A program made the position numbers and the translations under genes. The notes below the pieces were generated by a model. That model did no database searches and was not told the DNA's origin. It saw only the letters and a program-made list of their open reading frames with translations. Source: Candidatus Paralachnospira caecorum (lineage in GTDB: Bacteria > Bacillota > Clostridia > Lachnospirales > Lachnospiraceae). Taken from it: DNA of 36,502 nt. Position 1 is the first letter of the stretch; every line of letters begins with the position of its first letter. This document shows positions 27,518-36,453 of the stretch, one piece after another. Location: the NCBI GenBank assembly GCA_904379015.1, contig CAJFHG010000028.1, positions 1-36,502 of the forward strand, in the 5' to 3' direction.

Positions 27518-28218
27518 CGTTTTACCTCGAATTTATATCCGATTCCCCAGACCGTGGCAAGCTGCCATGAGGGATGATCCTTGATTTTTTCCCGGAGCCG
27601 CTTGATATGGACGTCCACGGTCCGCGTGTCTCCCGCGTATTCATATCCCCATATATGGTCCAGAAGCTGTTCTCTTGTGAAAACCTGGTTGGGAGAAGAC
27701 GCCAGGAAATAGAGAAGCTCCAGTTCCTTGGGGGGCATCTCCACATTGTGGCCCATATAGATTACGGAATAATTGGTCAGGTTTACGATCAGATCCGGAA
27801 ATTCCACATACTGTCCGTGCTGTTCCGGGGCAGAGACGGCGGCGGGAGCGGCCGTTCTGCGCAGCACGGCCTTGACTCTGGCGACCAGCTCCTTGGAGTC
27901 AAAGGGCTTGATGATATAATCGTCGGCGCCCAGCTCCAGGCCCAGGACCTTGTCGAACACCTCTCCCTTGGCGGAGAGCATGATGATCGGCACGGCGGTG
28001 TCTTTTCTGAGCTCCCGGCAGACCTGGTAGCCATCGATGCCGGGCAGCATCAGATCCAGCAGGATCAGGTCCGGCTTAAAGGAGGGAACCGCCAGCAGGG
28101 CGGATTCTCCGTCGTGTACGATCTGGGTTTCATAACATTCTTTTGTCAGATACAGAGAGATCAGCTCTGCGATATTTTCGTCATCATCAACAATCAGAAT
28201 TTTTTGCTTTGATGCCAT
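27514..28218 (-). CDS. OmpR/PhoB-family response regulator
   Basis: A 234-aa regulator. The receiver domain has the acidic pocket (VDDDEN), phospho-acceptor D55 in DLILLDLMLPGIDGY, and the KPF lysine late in the domain. The winged-helix DNA-binding domain (about residues 135-232) includes PPKELELLYFLASSPNQVFT and DTRTVDVHIKRLREKI. GGGAGG lies about 8 nt before the ATG. It is followed by its kinase with a 4-nt overlap and preceded by mutS2 on the same strand. No direct-repeat operator was identified. Confidence 0.94.
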   Translation of the reverse strand: MASKQKILIVDDDENIAELISLYLTKECYETQIVHDGESALLAVPSFKPDLILLDLMLPGIDGYQVCRELRKDTAVPIIMLSAKGEVFDKVLGLELGADDYIIKPFDSKELVARVKAVLRRTAAPAAVSAPEQHGQYVEFPDLIVNLTNYSVIYMGHNVEMPPKELELLYFLASSPNQVFTREQLLDHIWGYEYAGDTRTVDVHIKRLREKIKDHPSWQLATVWGIGYKFEVKR

Positions 28219-28289
28219 TTTGTCTTCCTCCCTCTTTCAGTCGGCAGTATCAGGTAAACAGTCCGGTTCTTTTCTAGTGCCCCGGGCTG

Positions 28290-30701
28290 TTACGGGGTAC
28301 TGGATTTGTCATATGAAAACTCCGCGATGGTGACGCCGTTTCCGCCCTCGCCGAATTCGCCCAGCCGGTAAGAGGATACATGGCGGCAGCGTTTCAGAAA
28401 CTGGTGCACCGCTTTTTTCAGGGCGCCGGTGCCGCGGCCATGAATGATGCGGACCTGGGGCAGGTGGGCCAGATAGGCGTCGTCGATATATTTGTCCAGC
28501 TCCGGGATGGCCTCGTCGGTGGTCTTTCCGATCAGGTTGATCTCGGGAGAAATGGAAACGGATTTGGACATACGGATGGATCCGGAATGGCCTTTTTCCC
28601 GCTTGCCGGATCCTGCGGCAGTCTCCGGCATGGAGATGGTGTCCTCCTCAATCGGTTCCAGGTCTTTGATGTTGACCTGGGAGCGGAGGATGCCCATCTG
28701 AACGAACAGATCCCCCTTCGCGTTGGGCCGGGAGCTGACGATGCCGTTTAAATTCAGGGAAAGGACCCGGACGGCGTCGCCGATCCTGAAGTCCTCGGGC
28801 CGGTAGGTTTTCCGGGGCTTTTTCGGCTTGGCGGCCATGCGGCTGTCCACCTTGTTCAGCTTGTCCCGCAGCTTCTGGCGCTCTTTTTCCAGATCCTTCG
28901 CGGTGCCGGATTTTGCCGCCAGTTTGTTGATGTTCCGTATGGTCTCGTCCGCGGACGCTTTGGCGTCCGCGAGGATCTGGCGGGCCTGTTCGTTGGCTTT
29001 GGCCAGGATCTTGTCTCTGCGTTCGTCCAGCCGGCTCTGTTTCATGGAAAGCTGTTCTTTCAGGGCGGCGATCTCGGCTTTGTAGCTGTCGATCTCGGCG
29101 CGTTCCCGTTCCAGCTCGATCCGGTTCTGTTCCAGATCTGAGAGCAGGTCTTCAAAAGCCGCGTCCTCGCTGCCGATCCGTTTTCTGGCGTCTTCGATGA
29201 TATAGCCGGGAAGCCCCAGCTTTTCGGCGATGGCAAAGGCGTTGCTCTTTCCGGGAACCCCGATCAGGAGCCGGTAGGTGGGCCGCAGCGTTTCCACGTC
29301 AAATTCGCAGCAGGCGTTTTCCACTCCTTCAGTGGAAAGGGCAAAGACCTTGAGTTCGCTGTAATGGGTGGTGGCCATGGTCCTGGTCTTCATGTTGTGC
29401 AGGAAGGTCAGGATGGACACGGCCAGGGCGGCGCCCTCGGTGGGATCCGTGCCGGCGCCCAGCTCGTCGAAGAGGACGAGGGAGCGGCTGTCGGCTTTTT
29501 CCAGGATGGATACAATGTTGGTCATGTGTCCGGAAAAGGTGCTGAGGCTCTGTTCAATGCTCTGTTCATCGCCGATGTCGGCGAATACCTCATCGAACAC
29601 GGCCAGCTGGGAGCCGTCAAAGGCCGGAATATGCAGGCCGCTCTGTCCCATCAGGGTAAACAGCCCCACTGTTTTCAGAGAGACGGTTTTGCCTCCCGTG
29701 TTGGGGCCGGTGACGATCAGAAGGTCAAAATCCTTCCCCAGCGTCACGGTGATGGGCACCACGGTCTCTGGAGGCAGAAGGGGATGTCTCGCGTCTTTGA
29801 TCTGAATGTATCCGTCGGTGTTGAAGACGGGTTCACTGCATCGATAGTGGGCGGAAAGGGCGGCCCTGGCAAAAATGAAATCCAGCCGGCTCAGCAGTTC
29901 ATAATCGGATTCCAGAAAGACCGCCTGCTCCGCGGCCATATTGCTGAGGGATGCCAGCACTGCCTCGATCTCCTTCTTTTCCTGGGCTTCCAGTTCCCGC
30001 AGTTCATTGTTGAGCCGGATCACGGCCATGGGTTCGATGAAGTAGGTGGAGCCGGAGGACGACTGGTCGTGGACCATACCGGCGACCTGGGATTTGTATT
30101 CGGCTTTGACGGGAAGGCAGTAGCGCCCGTCCCGGATGGTGATGACCGGATCCTGAAGCCAGGAGCGGCTGCTGTTGAGAATGGCATTCAGCTGCGTGTG
30201 GATCCGGTCTCCTGTCACCCGCATGGAGCGGCGCACATGGCGCAGCCCCGGACTGGCGTCGTCGCTGATCTCGTCTTCAGAAAGAATGCAGCGGGAAATT
30301 TCCTGATTGAGGGGCGTCAGGGGCTCCAGGAGGCTGAAGGATTCTGTCAGGGAGTCGGCCGTCTCCTCCTCCAGGCTGCTTCTTCCATAGCTTTTGACCC
30401 TTGCCGTGACGCTGAGAAGGCTGCTGATCTGAAGAAGCTCAGATATGCTCAGGCTGCCGCCGATCTGCAGCCGTTTTAAAGATTCCCGGATATCATAAAC
30501 GCCGGAAAAGGACAGAGAGCCGTTGTGGACGGTCCTCGTGAGGGCATCGGTCGTTTCCCGCTGGGCCATGCGGATGTCTTCAATCTCTGTCATGGGCATA
30601 ATCCGGCGGCAGAGCTCTCTGCCGCCTGTGCTGCCGGCAAAGCCGGCCAGTTTTTCTATGATTTTTTCAAATTCCAGTGTATGCAGAACTTTTTGATTCA
30701 T
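28290..30701 (-). CDS. mutS2: Endonuclease MutS2 (Smr-domain)
   Basis: An 803-aa MutS2 protein. The MutS-like ATPase has Walker A TGPNTGGKT (residues 331-339) and the LVLFDELGAGTDPTEGAAL block; a long coiled coil and KOW-like region lead to a C-terminal Smr nuclease domain (about 725-803) with INLIGKTTDEAI and IIHGRGTGALKKAV. Work on other species links MutS2 to suppression of recombination and to rescue of collided ribosomes. An open frame extends 24 codons upstream to 30773, but the ATG at 30701 has AAGGAGAG and gives MNQKVLHTLEFEKI, so I use it. The response regulator and kinase follow downstream after 71 bp. Confidence 0.95.
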   Translation of the reverse strand: MNQKVLHTLEFEKIIEKLAGFAGSTGGRELCRRIMPMTEIEDIRMAQRETTDALTRTVHNGSLSFSGVYDIRESLKRLQIGGSLSISELLQISSLLSVTARVKSYGRSSLEEETADSLTESFSLLEPLTPLNQEISRCILSEDEISDDASPGLRHVRRSMRVTGDRIHTQLNAILNSSRSWLQDPVITIRDGRYCLPVKAEYKSQVAGMVHDQSSSGSTYFIEPMAVIRLNNELRELEAQEKKEIEAVLASLSNMAAEQAVFLESDYELLSRLDFIFARAALSAHYRCSEPVFNTDGYIQIKDARHPLLPPETVVPITVTLGKDFDLLIVTGPNTGGKTVSLKTVGLFTLMGQSGLHIPAFDGSQLAVFDEVFADIGDEQSIEQSLSTFSGHMTNIVSILEKADSRSLVLFDELGAGTDPTEGAALAVSILTFLHNMKTRTMATTHYSELKVFALSTEGVENACCEFDVETLRPTYRLLIGVPGKSNAFAIAEKLGLPGYIIEDARKRIGSEDAAFEDLLSDLEQNRIELERERAEIDSYKAEIAALKEQLSMKQSRLDERRDKILAKANEQARQILADAKASADETIRNINKLAAKSGTAKDLEKERQKLRDKLNKVDSRMAAKPKKPRKTYRPEDFRIGDAVRVLSLNLNGIVSSRPNAKGDLFVQMGILRSQVNIKDLEPIEEDTISMPETAAGSGKREKGHSGSIRMSKSVSISPEINLIGKTTDEAIPELDKYIDDAYLAHLPQVRIIHGRGTGALKKAVHQFLKRCRHVSSYRLGEFGEGGNGVTIAEFSYDKSSTP

Positions 30702-30722
30702 AAGCACTCTCCTTGTCCCCTT

Positions 30723-30751
30723 AGTATACCAAATTTTCGGCGTTTTGGGAA
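30723..30751 (-). promoter_or_regulatory. Predicted mutS2 promoter
   Basis: On the minus strand TTCCCA (30746-30751), 17-bp spacer, TATACT (30723-30728), about 22 nt from the ATG. The -10 box is good (5 of 6), the -35 box modest (4 of 6). Confidence 0.5.
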
Positions 30752-30768
30752 AAAATTTCGCAAAACAC

Positions 30769-30797
30769 TTCAAAAAAGGGGGGATATCATCTATAAT
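30769..30797 (+). promoter_or_regulatory. Predicted promoter of the HtrA-like gene
   Basis: TTCAAA (30769-30774), 17-bp spacer, perfect TATAAT (30792-30797), 51 nt before the ATG at 30849. It is divergent from the mutS2 promoter. Confidence 0.6.
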
Positions 30798-30848
30798 AAA
30801 AAAGGTGTTTCTATTTGGCTTATTTATCTGTTATAGGGAGACATTTAT

Positions 30849-32198
30849 ATGGCAGATCTGGATGGCAGAAAACGGGAGGACCTGGAACCGGAAGAACTCC
30901 ATGAAGACCATGAGGAAAAACCGGAGCCTAATGAGCAGGAGACAATATTTGTGCGGGAGCGGATCCTGAACAGGACCGAGAGCCGCAGAAAGTGGATCGC
31001 AAGGGCTGCAGGCCTGCTGGGAGGAGCGGTCCTGTTTGGTGTGATTTCCTGCCTGGTCTTTGTCTGGCTGCGGCCTCACGCGGAGCGCTGGTTCAACGGG
31101 GAGGAGCCGGAGACTGCCATTCAGATTCCGGAGGAGGAGACGACCGGGGAAGCGGAGACGTCTTCATCGGAAGCATCCTCGTCAGAGACAGAGGAGGATA
31201 TTGAAGAGGTTGTGGAGTCGGCCGTGCAGTCCCATAAATGGTCTGTTTCCGACTATGAAAATATTTATGAGGCAATGAGCGAGCTGGCGGACAGCATCAA
31301 TCAGGGAATCGTGACGGTGACTACCTGGACGCAGAGAACGGACTGGTTCGACAATGCCATAGAGACAGAGGGCCGGGCATCCGGCGTGATCTGGAATATC
31401 ACCTCTTCGGAGATTCTGATCCTCACCAGCTATCAGGTGTCCGCCAATGAAACGACAGTGGAAGTGACCTTCAATAACGGCGTGCGGACGGCGGCGGTGG
31501 TAAAGGCGGCGGACGGAAAGACCGGCATTGCCATTGTCAGCGTCTCCGTGTCGGATGTGGATACATCCACGCTGTCATCGATCGTAACCGTGCCCCTTGG
31601 AAGCTCTCTGAGCGCGGCGGCGGGGCAGCCGGTCATTCTGGTGGGCAATCCCAAGGATTATGTGGGGTCGATTGCCTACGGGATGATCTCCTATGTGCGG
31701 GCCAGTGTTCAGCGGGAGGATATGACGGCTCTCGTGATGTACACCGATGTGGCGACGACCAGCGGATCGAGCGGATTTGTGGTGAATCTGGACGGCCAGA
31801 TCATCGGCATGATCACCGCGGACGGGACCGGGACGAATACAAGCGCCATCGGGATCTCTGATCTGAAAACCACCATTGAGCGGCTTTCCAACGGCATGAC
31901 GATGGCTTATTTCGGCGTCACGGGACAGGATGTGACCACCGAGATCAGTCAGAATTATCAGCTTCCTGTGGGAATCTACGTGACGGAGGCGGTTATGGAG
32001 GGGCCGGCATACAACAGCGGTCTGCAGAACGGCGACGTGATCACCTCCATGGACGGACAGGAGATCCTGACAGTCAAGACCATGCAGAGTTTTCTGGAAG
32101 GAAAACAGCCCGGCGATATGATCACCGTACAGGTACAGAGGGCCGGACGGGACGGATATACGCCGGTAGAGCTTCTGGTGACGCTGGGCACCAGATAG
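30849..32198 (+). CDS. HtrA/DegP-like membrane protein lacking catalytic His and Asp
   Basis: A 449-aa protein: a charged cytoplasmic N-terminus (1-49), one transmembrane helix (about 52-74), an acidic Ser/Glu linker (about 85-125), a trypsin-like S1C domain (about 145-345) and one PDZ domain (about 355-447, YVTEAVMEGPAYNSGLQNGD). The His motif (family TNxHV) reads TSYQV with Q196. The Asp motif (family DxxTDxAV) reads GKTGIAIV with G226. The Ser loop (family GNSGG) reads SGSSGF with S308 retained. The protein is therefore probably not a protease and may act as a surface scaffold or PDZ-binding sensor. GGGAG precedes the ATG. It heads a rightward unit with yhaM and rlmD. Confidence 0.87.
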   Translation: MADLDGRKREDLEPEELHEDHEEKPEPNEQETIFVRERILNRTESRRKWIARAAGLLGGAVLFGVISCLVFVWLRPHAERWFNGEEPETAIQIPEEETTGEAETSSSEASSSETEEDIEEVVESAVQSHKWSVSDYENIYEAMSELADSINQGIVTVTTWTQRTDWFDNAIETEGRASGVIWNITSSEILILTSYQVSANETTVEVTFNNGVRTAAVVKAADGKTGIAIVSVSVSDVDTSTLSSIVTVPLGSSLSAAAGQPVILVGNPKDYVGSIAYGMISYVRASVQREDMTALVMYTDVATTSGSSGFVVNLDGQIIGMITADGTGTNTSAIGISDLKTTIERLSNGMTMAYFGVTGQDVTTEISQNYQLPVGIYVTEAVMEGPAYNSGLQNGDVITSMDGQEILTVKTMQSFLEGKQPGDMITVQVQRAGRDGYTPVELLVTLGTR

Positions 32199-32209
32199 TG
32201 GGACCGGGC

Positions 32210-32340
32210 ATGGAGCAGAATATGACACTGAACATGGCACTGAATATAGCACAGAACATGGCGCAGCATATAGAACTGAGTATGGCCAAAATATAGAATT
32301 GAATATGGAACAAAATATGGAACAGAGTATGGAACGGACG
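32210..32340 (+). repeat. 12-bp tandem array, eleven units, one with a base missing
   Basis: Eleven tandem degenerate units with consensus ATGGAACAGAAT run from 32210 to 32340, filling nearly all of the gap between the HtrA-like gene and yhaM. Ten units are 12 bp; the seventh (32282-32292) is 11 bp. In the phase of the ATG at 32210 the units encode MEQN, MTLN, MALN, IAQN, MAQH, IELS, MAK-, after which the missing base leads to a TAG (32294-32296). Restoring one base would open the frame through IELN, MEQN, MEQS, MERT to a TGA overlapping the yhaM ATG. There is no ribosome site before 32210, so translation is uncertain. Confidence 0.85.
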
Positions 32341-32357
32341 GGAGAACAGGAGTCAGA

Positions 32358-33302
32358 ATGAAATATATTGAGACATTGCGTGAAGGGGAACGGCTTTCGG
32401 AGATTTATCTGTGCAAGACAAAGCAGGTAGCCAAGACGAAGATGGGAAAGACCTATTACTCTCTCATGCTTCAGGATAAGACAGGTACGGTGGACGGAAA
32501 GATCTGGGAGCTTTCCGGCGGCATCGACCATTTTGAGGCGCTGAATTATATCAAGATCGACGGGGATGTGACGAGTTTTCAGGGCGCCCTGCAGATCAAT
32601 ATCCGCCGGGTGCGGGTGGCGTCGGAGGGGGAGTATGATCCCGCCGATTATCTGCCGGTTTCTTCTAAAGACATCGGCCAGATGTACAAAAAGCTGCTGG
32701 ATTTTGTGAGCAGCATCAAAAACGACAGGCTGCGCACCCTGGCGGAGCGCTTTTTCGTGGAGGACACAGAATTTATCAAATCCTTTAAAAGCCACTCGGC
32801 GGCCAAGACCGTGCATCACGGATTTGTCGGCGGGCTGCTGGAGCACACCCTGAGCGTGACGGAGCTGTGTGATTTTTACTGCAGCCATTATCCGATCCTG
32901 AAGAGAGATCTGCTGATCGCGGCGGCGCTTTTTCATGATATCGGAAAAACCAGGGAGCTTTCAGAATTTCCGGAGAATGATTATACGGACGACGGGCAGC
33001 TGCTGGGGCATATTGTCATCGGCACCATGATGGTGGAGGAGAAGATCAGGACGGTGGAAGGATTTCCGAAGAAAACGGCTTCTGAGCTGAAGCACTGTAT
33101 TCTGGCCCACCACGGGGAGTATGAGTACGGCTCTCCCAAGAAGCCGGCGCTGGCGGAGGCGGTGGCTCTGAATTTTGCCGACAATACGGACGCCAAAATG
33201 CAGACGATCACGGAGTTGTTTGACGGGAACGCGGGAAACCATGGCTGGCTTGGGTTCAACCGGCTGCTGGATTCCAACGTGAGGATGACCACAGAGCTTT
33301 AA
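32358..33302 (+). CDS. yhaM: 3'-5' exoribonuclease YhaM
   Basis: A 314-aa protein with an N-terminal OB-fold (about residues 14-88, YYSLMLQDKTGTVDGKIW) and a C-terminal HD domain. The metal ligands are visible: H163 in GGLLEHTLSVTEL, H193-D194 in LFHDIGKTRE, and LAHHGEYEYGSPKKPALAEA. This is the YhaM architecture and length, a single-strand-specific 3'-5' exonuclease of Firmicutes. AGGAG ends 5 nt before the ATG, directly after the 12-bp array. It is likely co-transcribed with the HtrA-like gene and rlmD (12 nt downstream). Confidence 0.93.
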   Translation: MKYIETLREGERLSEIYLCKTKQVAKTKMGKTYYSLMLQDKTGTVDGKIWELSGGIDHFEALNYIKIDGDVTSFQGALQINIRRVRVASEGEYDPADYLPVSSKDIGQMYKKLLDFVSSIKNDRLRTLAERFFVEDTEFIKSFKSHSAAKTVHHGFVGGLLEHTLSVTELCDFYCSHYPILKRDLLIAAALFHDIGKTRELSEFPENDYTDDGQLLGHIVIGTMMVEEKIRTVEGFPKKTASELKHCILAHHGEYEYGSPKKPALAEAVALNFADNTDAKMQTITELFDGNAGNHGWLGFNRLLDSNVRMTTEL

Positions 33303-33314
33303 AGGAGCAGATGA

Positions 33315-34682
33315 TTGGAAAAGAATCAGATATTTCAGACAGTGATTGAAGATATGAGCGATAAAGGAGAGGGTATAGGCAGGGTTGACGGCTATACCCT
33401 TTTTATTAAGGATACGGTGATCGGGGACCGGATCGAGGGAAAGGTGGTCAAGGCCGGGAAACGGTACGGCTTCGGCCGGCTCGTGCGGGTGCTGGAGCCG
33501 TCTCCCTGCCGGGTAACGCCCCGGTGTCCCGCGGCGGCGCCCTGCGGCGGCTGCCAGCTGCAGGCCATGTCCTATGAAAGCCAGCTGAGGTTTAAGGAAA
33601 ACAAGGTGAGGAATCATCTGACGCGGATCGGAGGCTTTGACGAGGCGGACTGTCCGGTGGCGCCGGTACTGGGGATGGAGGGCGACCCGTTCCGTTACCG
33701 GAATAAGGGACAGTTTCCCTTCGGGAGAGCGAAGGATGGCCGGATCATTTACGGCTTTTACGCGGGGAGAACGCATTCCATCATTGAGGCGGAGGACTGT
33801 CTCCTGGGGGCGCCGGTCAGCCGCCGGATCCTGGAGACGGTGCGGGAATTCATGGAGGAATTCGGGATCGACCCTTATGACGAGACGGCGCATCAGGGGC
33901 TGGTGCGGCATGTGCTGATCCGCACCGGCTATGAGACCGGAGAAATCATGGTCTGTCTGGTGGTCAACGGAACGGGCCTGCCCCACAGCCGGCAGCTGGT
34001 CCGGCGCCTGACAGCCATTGAGGGCATGACCTCCATTTCTCTGAATCTCAATCGGAAGAAAACCAATGTGATACTGGGCGAAGAGATGGTCTGGCTGGCG
34101 GGAGAGCGCTATATCACGGACCGGATCGGCCCCCTGACATACCGCATTTCTCCCCAGTCCTTTTTCCAGGTCAATCCGCTCCAGACGCGGAAGCTGTATG
34201 AAACCGCGCTGGAATTCGCGGGACTGACGGGCAGCGAGACTGTATGGGACCTGTACTGCGGAACCGGGACGATCTCCCTGTTTCTGGCGCAGAAGGCGGG
34301 AAAAGTATACGGCGTGGAGATCGTGCCCGCCGCCATCGGGAACGCCAGGGAAAATGCCAGAATAAACGGGATCGGCAACGCGGAGTTCTTTGTGGGAAAA
34401 TCGGAGGAAATCCTGCCTCAGTGGTACCAGGCCCATCCGAACGAGAAGGCCGATGTCATTGTGGTGGATCCGCCCAGAAAGGGCTGCGATGAACGGCTCC
34501 TGGAGACAATGGCGGATATGGCGCCGAAACGGATCGTGTACGTTTCCTGCGATTCCGCTACCCTGGCCCGGGATCTCAACATCCTGTGCGGCAGAGGGTA
34601 CCGGATGGAGAAAGTGCAGCCGGTGGATATGTTTCCCCAGACTGTGGGGGTTGAGGTGGTGGTACTTTTGGCCCGCAAATGA
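33315..34682 (+). CDS. rlmD: 23S rRNA (uracil-5-)-methyltransferase, RlmD/RumA type
   Basis: A 455-aa protein. A TRAM domain (about 1-60, VIEDMSDKGEGIGRVDGYTL) is followed by the cluster cysteines C71, C77, C80 (RCPAAAPCGGCQLQ) and C162 (AEDCLLG), which likely bind 4Fe-4S. The methyltransferase has VWDLYCGTGTISLFLAQKAG, VVDPPRKGCDE and nucleophile C412 in YVSCDSATLARDL. It makes m5U in 23S rRNA; the exact position (RlmD versus RlmCD type) is not readable. TTG start with AAGGAG 7 nt upstream. The end VVVLLARK-stop is family-like, but the reading frame stays open for 79 codons past this TGA, up to the stop at 34917-34919. Confidence 0.93.
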   Translation: MEKNQIFQTVIEDMSDKGEGIGRVDGYTLFIKDTVIGDRIEGKVVKAGKRYGFGRLVRVLEPSPCRVTPRCPAAAPCGGCQLQAMSYESQLRFKENKVRNHLTRIGGFDEADCPVAPVLGMEGDPFRYRNKGQFPFGRAKDGRIIYGFYAGRTHSIIEAEDCLLGAPVSRRILETVREFMEEFGIDPYDETAHQGLVRHVLIRTGYETGEIMVCLVVNGTGLPHSRQLVRRLTAIEGMTSISLNLNRKKTNVILGEEMVWLAGERYITDRIGPLTYRISPQSFFQVNPLQTRKLYETALEFAGLTGSETVWDLYCGTGTISLFLAQKAGKVYGVEIVPAAIGNARENARINGIGNAEFFVGKSEEILPQWYQAHPNEKADVIVVDPPRKGCDERLLETMADMAPKRIVYVSCDSATLARDLNILCGRGYRMEKVQPVDMFPQTVGVEVVVLLARK

Positions 34683-34836
34683 CCAGCAGGTGTTATAAAC
34701 GTGAAGGTAGAATTTGGGGAAAACGCTGATAAGGTGTCGTTGAATGCGATTGCAGAGCAGATAGTCCAATTACATCAGAAAGCCGATGAGGTTTATTTGC
34801 CATTAGTTAGTTCACTTCGCATAAAGAATGACAAGC
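34683..34836 (+). other. In-frame rlmD extension and probable element end (att region)
   Basis: Directly after the rlmD stop the same frame continues PAGVINVKVEFGENADKVSL and NAIAEQIVQLHQK, with a GTG at 34701. From memory, VKVEFGE-type tails are found fused to or following RumA in many Clostridia and as part of integrated elements; this copy loses the resemblance after about 30 residues and runs into the recombinase gene on the other strand. I read it as element-encoded sequence at the junction, with the crossover somewhere in about 34640-34700. No ribosome site precedes the GTG, so it is not called as a gene. Confidence 0.5.
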
Positions 34837-36453
34837 TCAAGCTTCGATGTAACCGACAAAGTTGTAGTAGATGTGGATGTCCCGTTCCTCGTGGTCGTCC
34901 ACCGTGTATTTCTCACTGATCTCAATCTTCTGGATCAGCCGCATGAGCGTGGGACGGTCAAGCTCCTGCAAATCGTAGTAATCCCGCACCATGTCCAGCC
35001 ATGCATCTACGGATTGCTCATTCTCCCGACTGGCGGCAAGCTGCTCGGTCAGTTCCCTTCTGCGCTCCTGCTTTGCTTTTCGCTCGGCCTCATAACCATT
35101 GAGAAGCTGGACACAAAGGTTTTCCGGGATTTTGCCCAGCACCTTGTTCTCGTAGGCGGACTGTACCAGCCGGTCAAGCTCCGGCAACCGCCGGTCGATG
35201 GCGCTTAACTCCGCTTGAAGTGTTCTGAGTTTTTCCCGTCCGGCAGACTCTTTCTGCGCGAGAATTTTTTCACGCAGCTTCTTCCGGCCGTTCTGCGCCC
35301 ACATCGCCTTGCAGCGGATGTCCAGCAGCACCACCTGTGCTAGCGCCTTCTGGTTGATGTAGTGGGAAGAACAGGCATTTTTGCCGCCCGAAGCATACCG
35401 GTTGCAAACATACGATTTGAACTCCGGCTCCTTGCCGCTGGCTTTCTTCCGGTAGTCCCGCATATACCGCATGGAGGAACCGCAGTCCATGCACCGTAGC
35501 AGACCGCCGAACAGAGAAACGGTACCACTTTTGCCGCTGCGCCCTCTGGCGGGGTGGTTGTCCATCCGCTGTACCGCATCCCATACCTCCTGCGAGATCA
35601 GCGGCTCGTGAGTGTTCTCAACCCTAATCCACTCGCTCTCCGGTTTGTTGACCTGCTTGTGGTTCTTGTAGGAGACGGTTCCCGTCTTGTTCTGTACCAT
35701 GTGGCCGAGATAGACCTCATTACGGAGAATGGTTTTCACCGTCACATCGTTCCAGAATGGCGTTTCGCCCCGGTGGTTCTCCCGTCCCTCCGCCATGTAG
35801 TAAAAGGTTCTGGGAGCGGGGACTTTTTCGGCATTGAGAATCAGGGCAATTTTGCGGAAGCCGTTGCCCTGCAACCGCAGATCAAAGATGTGCCGCACCA
35901 CCGGAGCGGTCACCGGGTCGATCTCCAGAATGTGCTTGTCCGCCGCGCTCTTCCGGTAGCCGAGGGGCGCATAGCAGCCCACATACTTCCCGGCCTTGAA
36001 GGTGGACAGTTTTACCGCCTTGATTTTGTTGCTGGTATCCCGCGCATAGAGGTCATTCATGACATTTTTCAGAATAACCAGCATCTCATTGTTCTTGCGG
36101 ATGGTGTCTACCCCATCGTTGAGGGCAATGAAGCGGCAGCCGAGGGACGGGAAAATGAAGTCGGTATATTTGCCCGCTTCGATGTAATCACGGCCTAACC
36201 TGCTGAGGTCTTTGGTCAGGACCAAATTGATTTTCCGGTCGGTCGCGTCCTGTACCAGCCGGTTGAACCCGGGCCGGTCAAAAGTCGTACCGGAGACCCC
36301 ATCGTCGCAGTAGTAATCGTAGAGCGTCCATCCCTGTTCCCGCACATACCGGGCGAGCATTTCCTTTTGATTTTCGATTGATACAGACTCACCGGCGCGT
36401 TCGTCGTCCCGGCTCAGTCTGGCGTAGATTCCAACACTGTATTGTTCCTGCAT
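34837..36453 (-). CDS. Large serine recombinase of an integrative element
   Basis: A 538-aa serine integrase. The resolvase domain has nucleophile S14 in GIYARLSRDDE, and DGVSGTTFDRPGFNRLV and LTKDLSRLGRDYIEAG. The recombinase domain follows (PLGYRKSAADKHILEIDP; TILRNEVYLGHMVQNKTG), then a zinc ribbon (LLRCMDCGSSM with YVCNRYASGGKNACSSHYI), a coiled-coil region and a DUF4368-like C-terminus (LIQKIEISEKYTVDD). This layout matches integrases of TnpX/TndX-type transposons and of serine-recombinase ICEs and phages. GGGAGG precedes the ATG. The base and codon use differ mildly from the host genes. Its 3' end lies 155 bp from the rlmD stop, so it sits at the edge of an element extending beyond the window. 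Confidence 0.93.
   Translation of the reverse strand: MQEQYSVGIYARLSRDDERAGESVSIENQKEMLARYVREQGWTLYDYYCDDGVSGTTFDRPGFNRLVQDATDRKINLVLTKDLSRLGRDYIEAGKYTDFIFPSLGCRFIALNDGVDTIRKNNEMLVILKNVMNDLYARDTSNKIKAVKLSTFKAGKYVGCYAPLGYRKSAADKHILEIDPVTAPVVRHIFDLRLQGNGFRKIALILNAEKVPAPRTFYYMAEGRENHRGETPFWNDVTVKTILRNEVYLGHMVQNKTGTVSYKNHKQVNKPESEWIRVENTHEPLISQEVWDAVQRMDNHPARGRSGKSGTVSLFGGLLRCMDCGSSMRYMRDYRKKASGKEPEFKSYVCNRYASGGKNACSSHYINQKALAQVVLLDIRCKAMWAQNGRKKLREKILAQKESAGREKLRTLQAELSAIDRRLPELDRLVQSAYENKVLGKIPENLCVQLLNGYEAERKAKQERRRELTEQLAASRENEQSVDAWLDMVRDYYDLQELDRPTLMRLIQKIEISEKYTVDDHEERDIHIYYNFVGYIEA

Noticed and set aside
28258-28300. Hairpin GTACCCCG/CGGGGCAC after mutS2 considered as a terminator
   Set aside because: On the minus strand it is followed by A-rich rather than T-rich sequence, so it should not terminate mutS2 transcripts.
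32210-32340. 12-bp array considered as CRISPR
   Set aside because: The repeats are contiguous with no spacers and far too short, and no cas genes are present.
32961-34769. Long open frame (602 codons) on the minus strand over yhaM and rlmD
   Set aside because: It is antisense to two clear family genes, and its His/Pro/Arg-rich composition is typical of a shadow frame in GC-rich codons.
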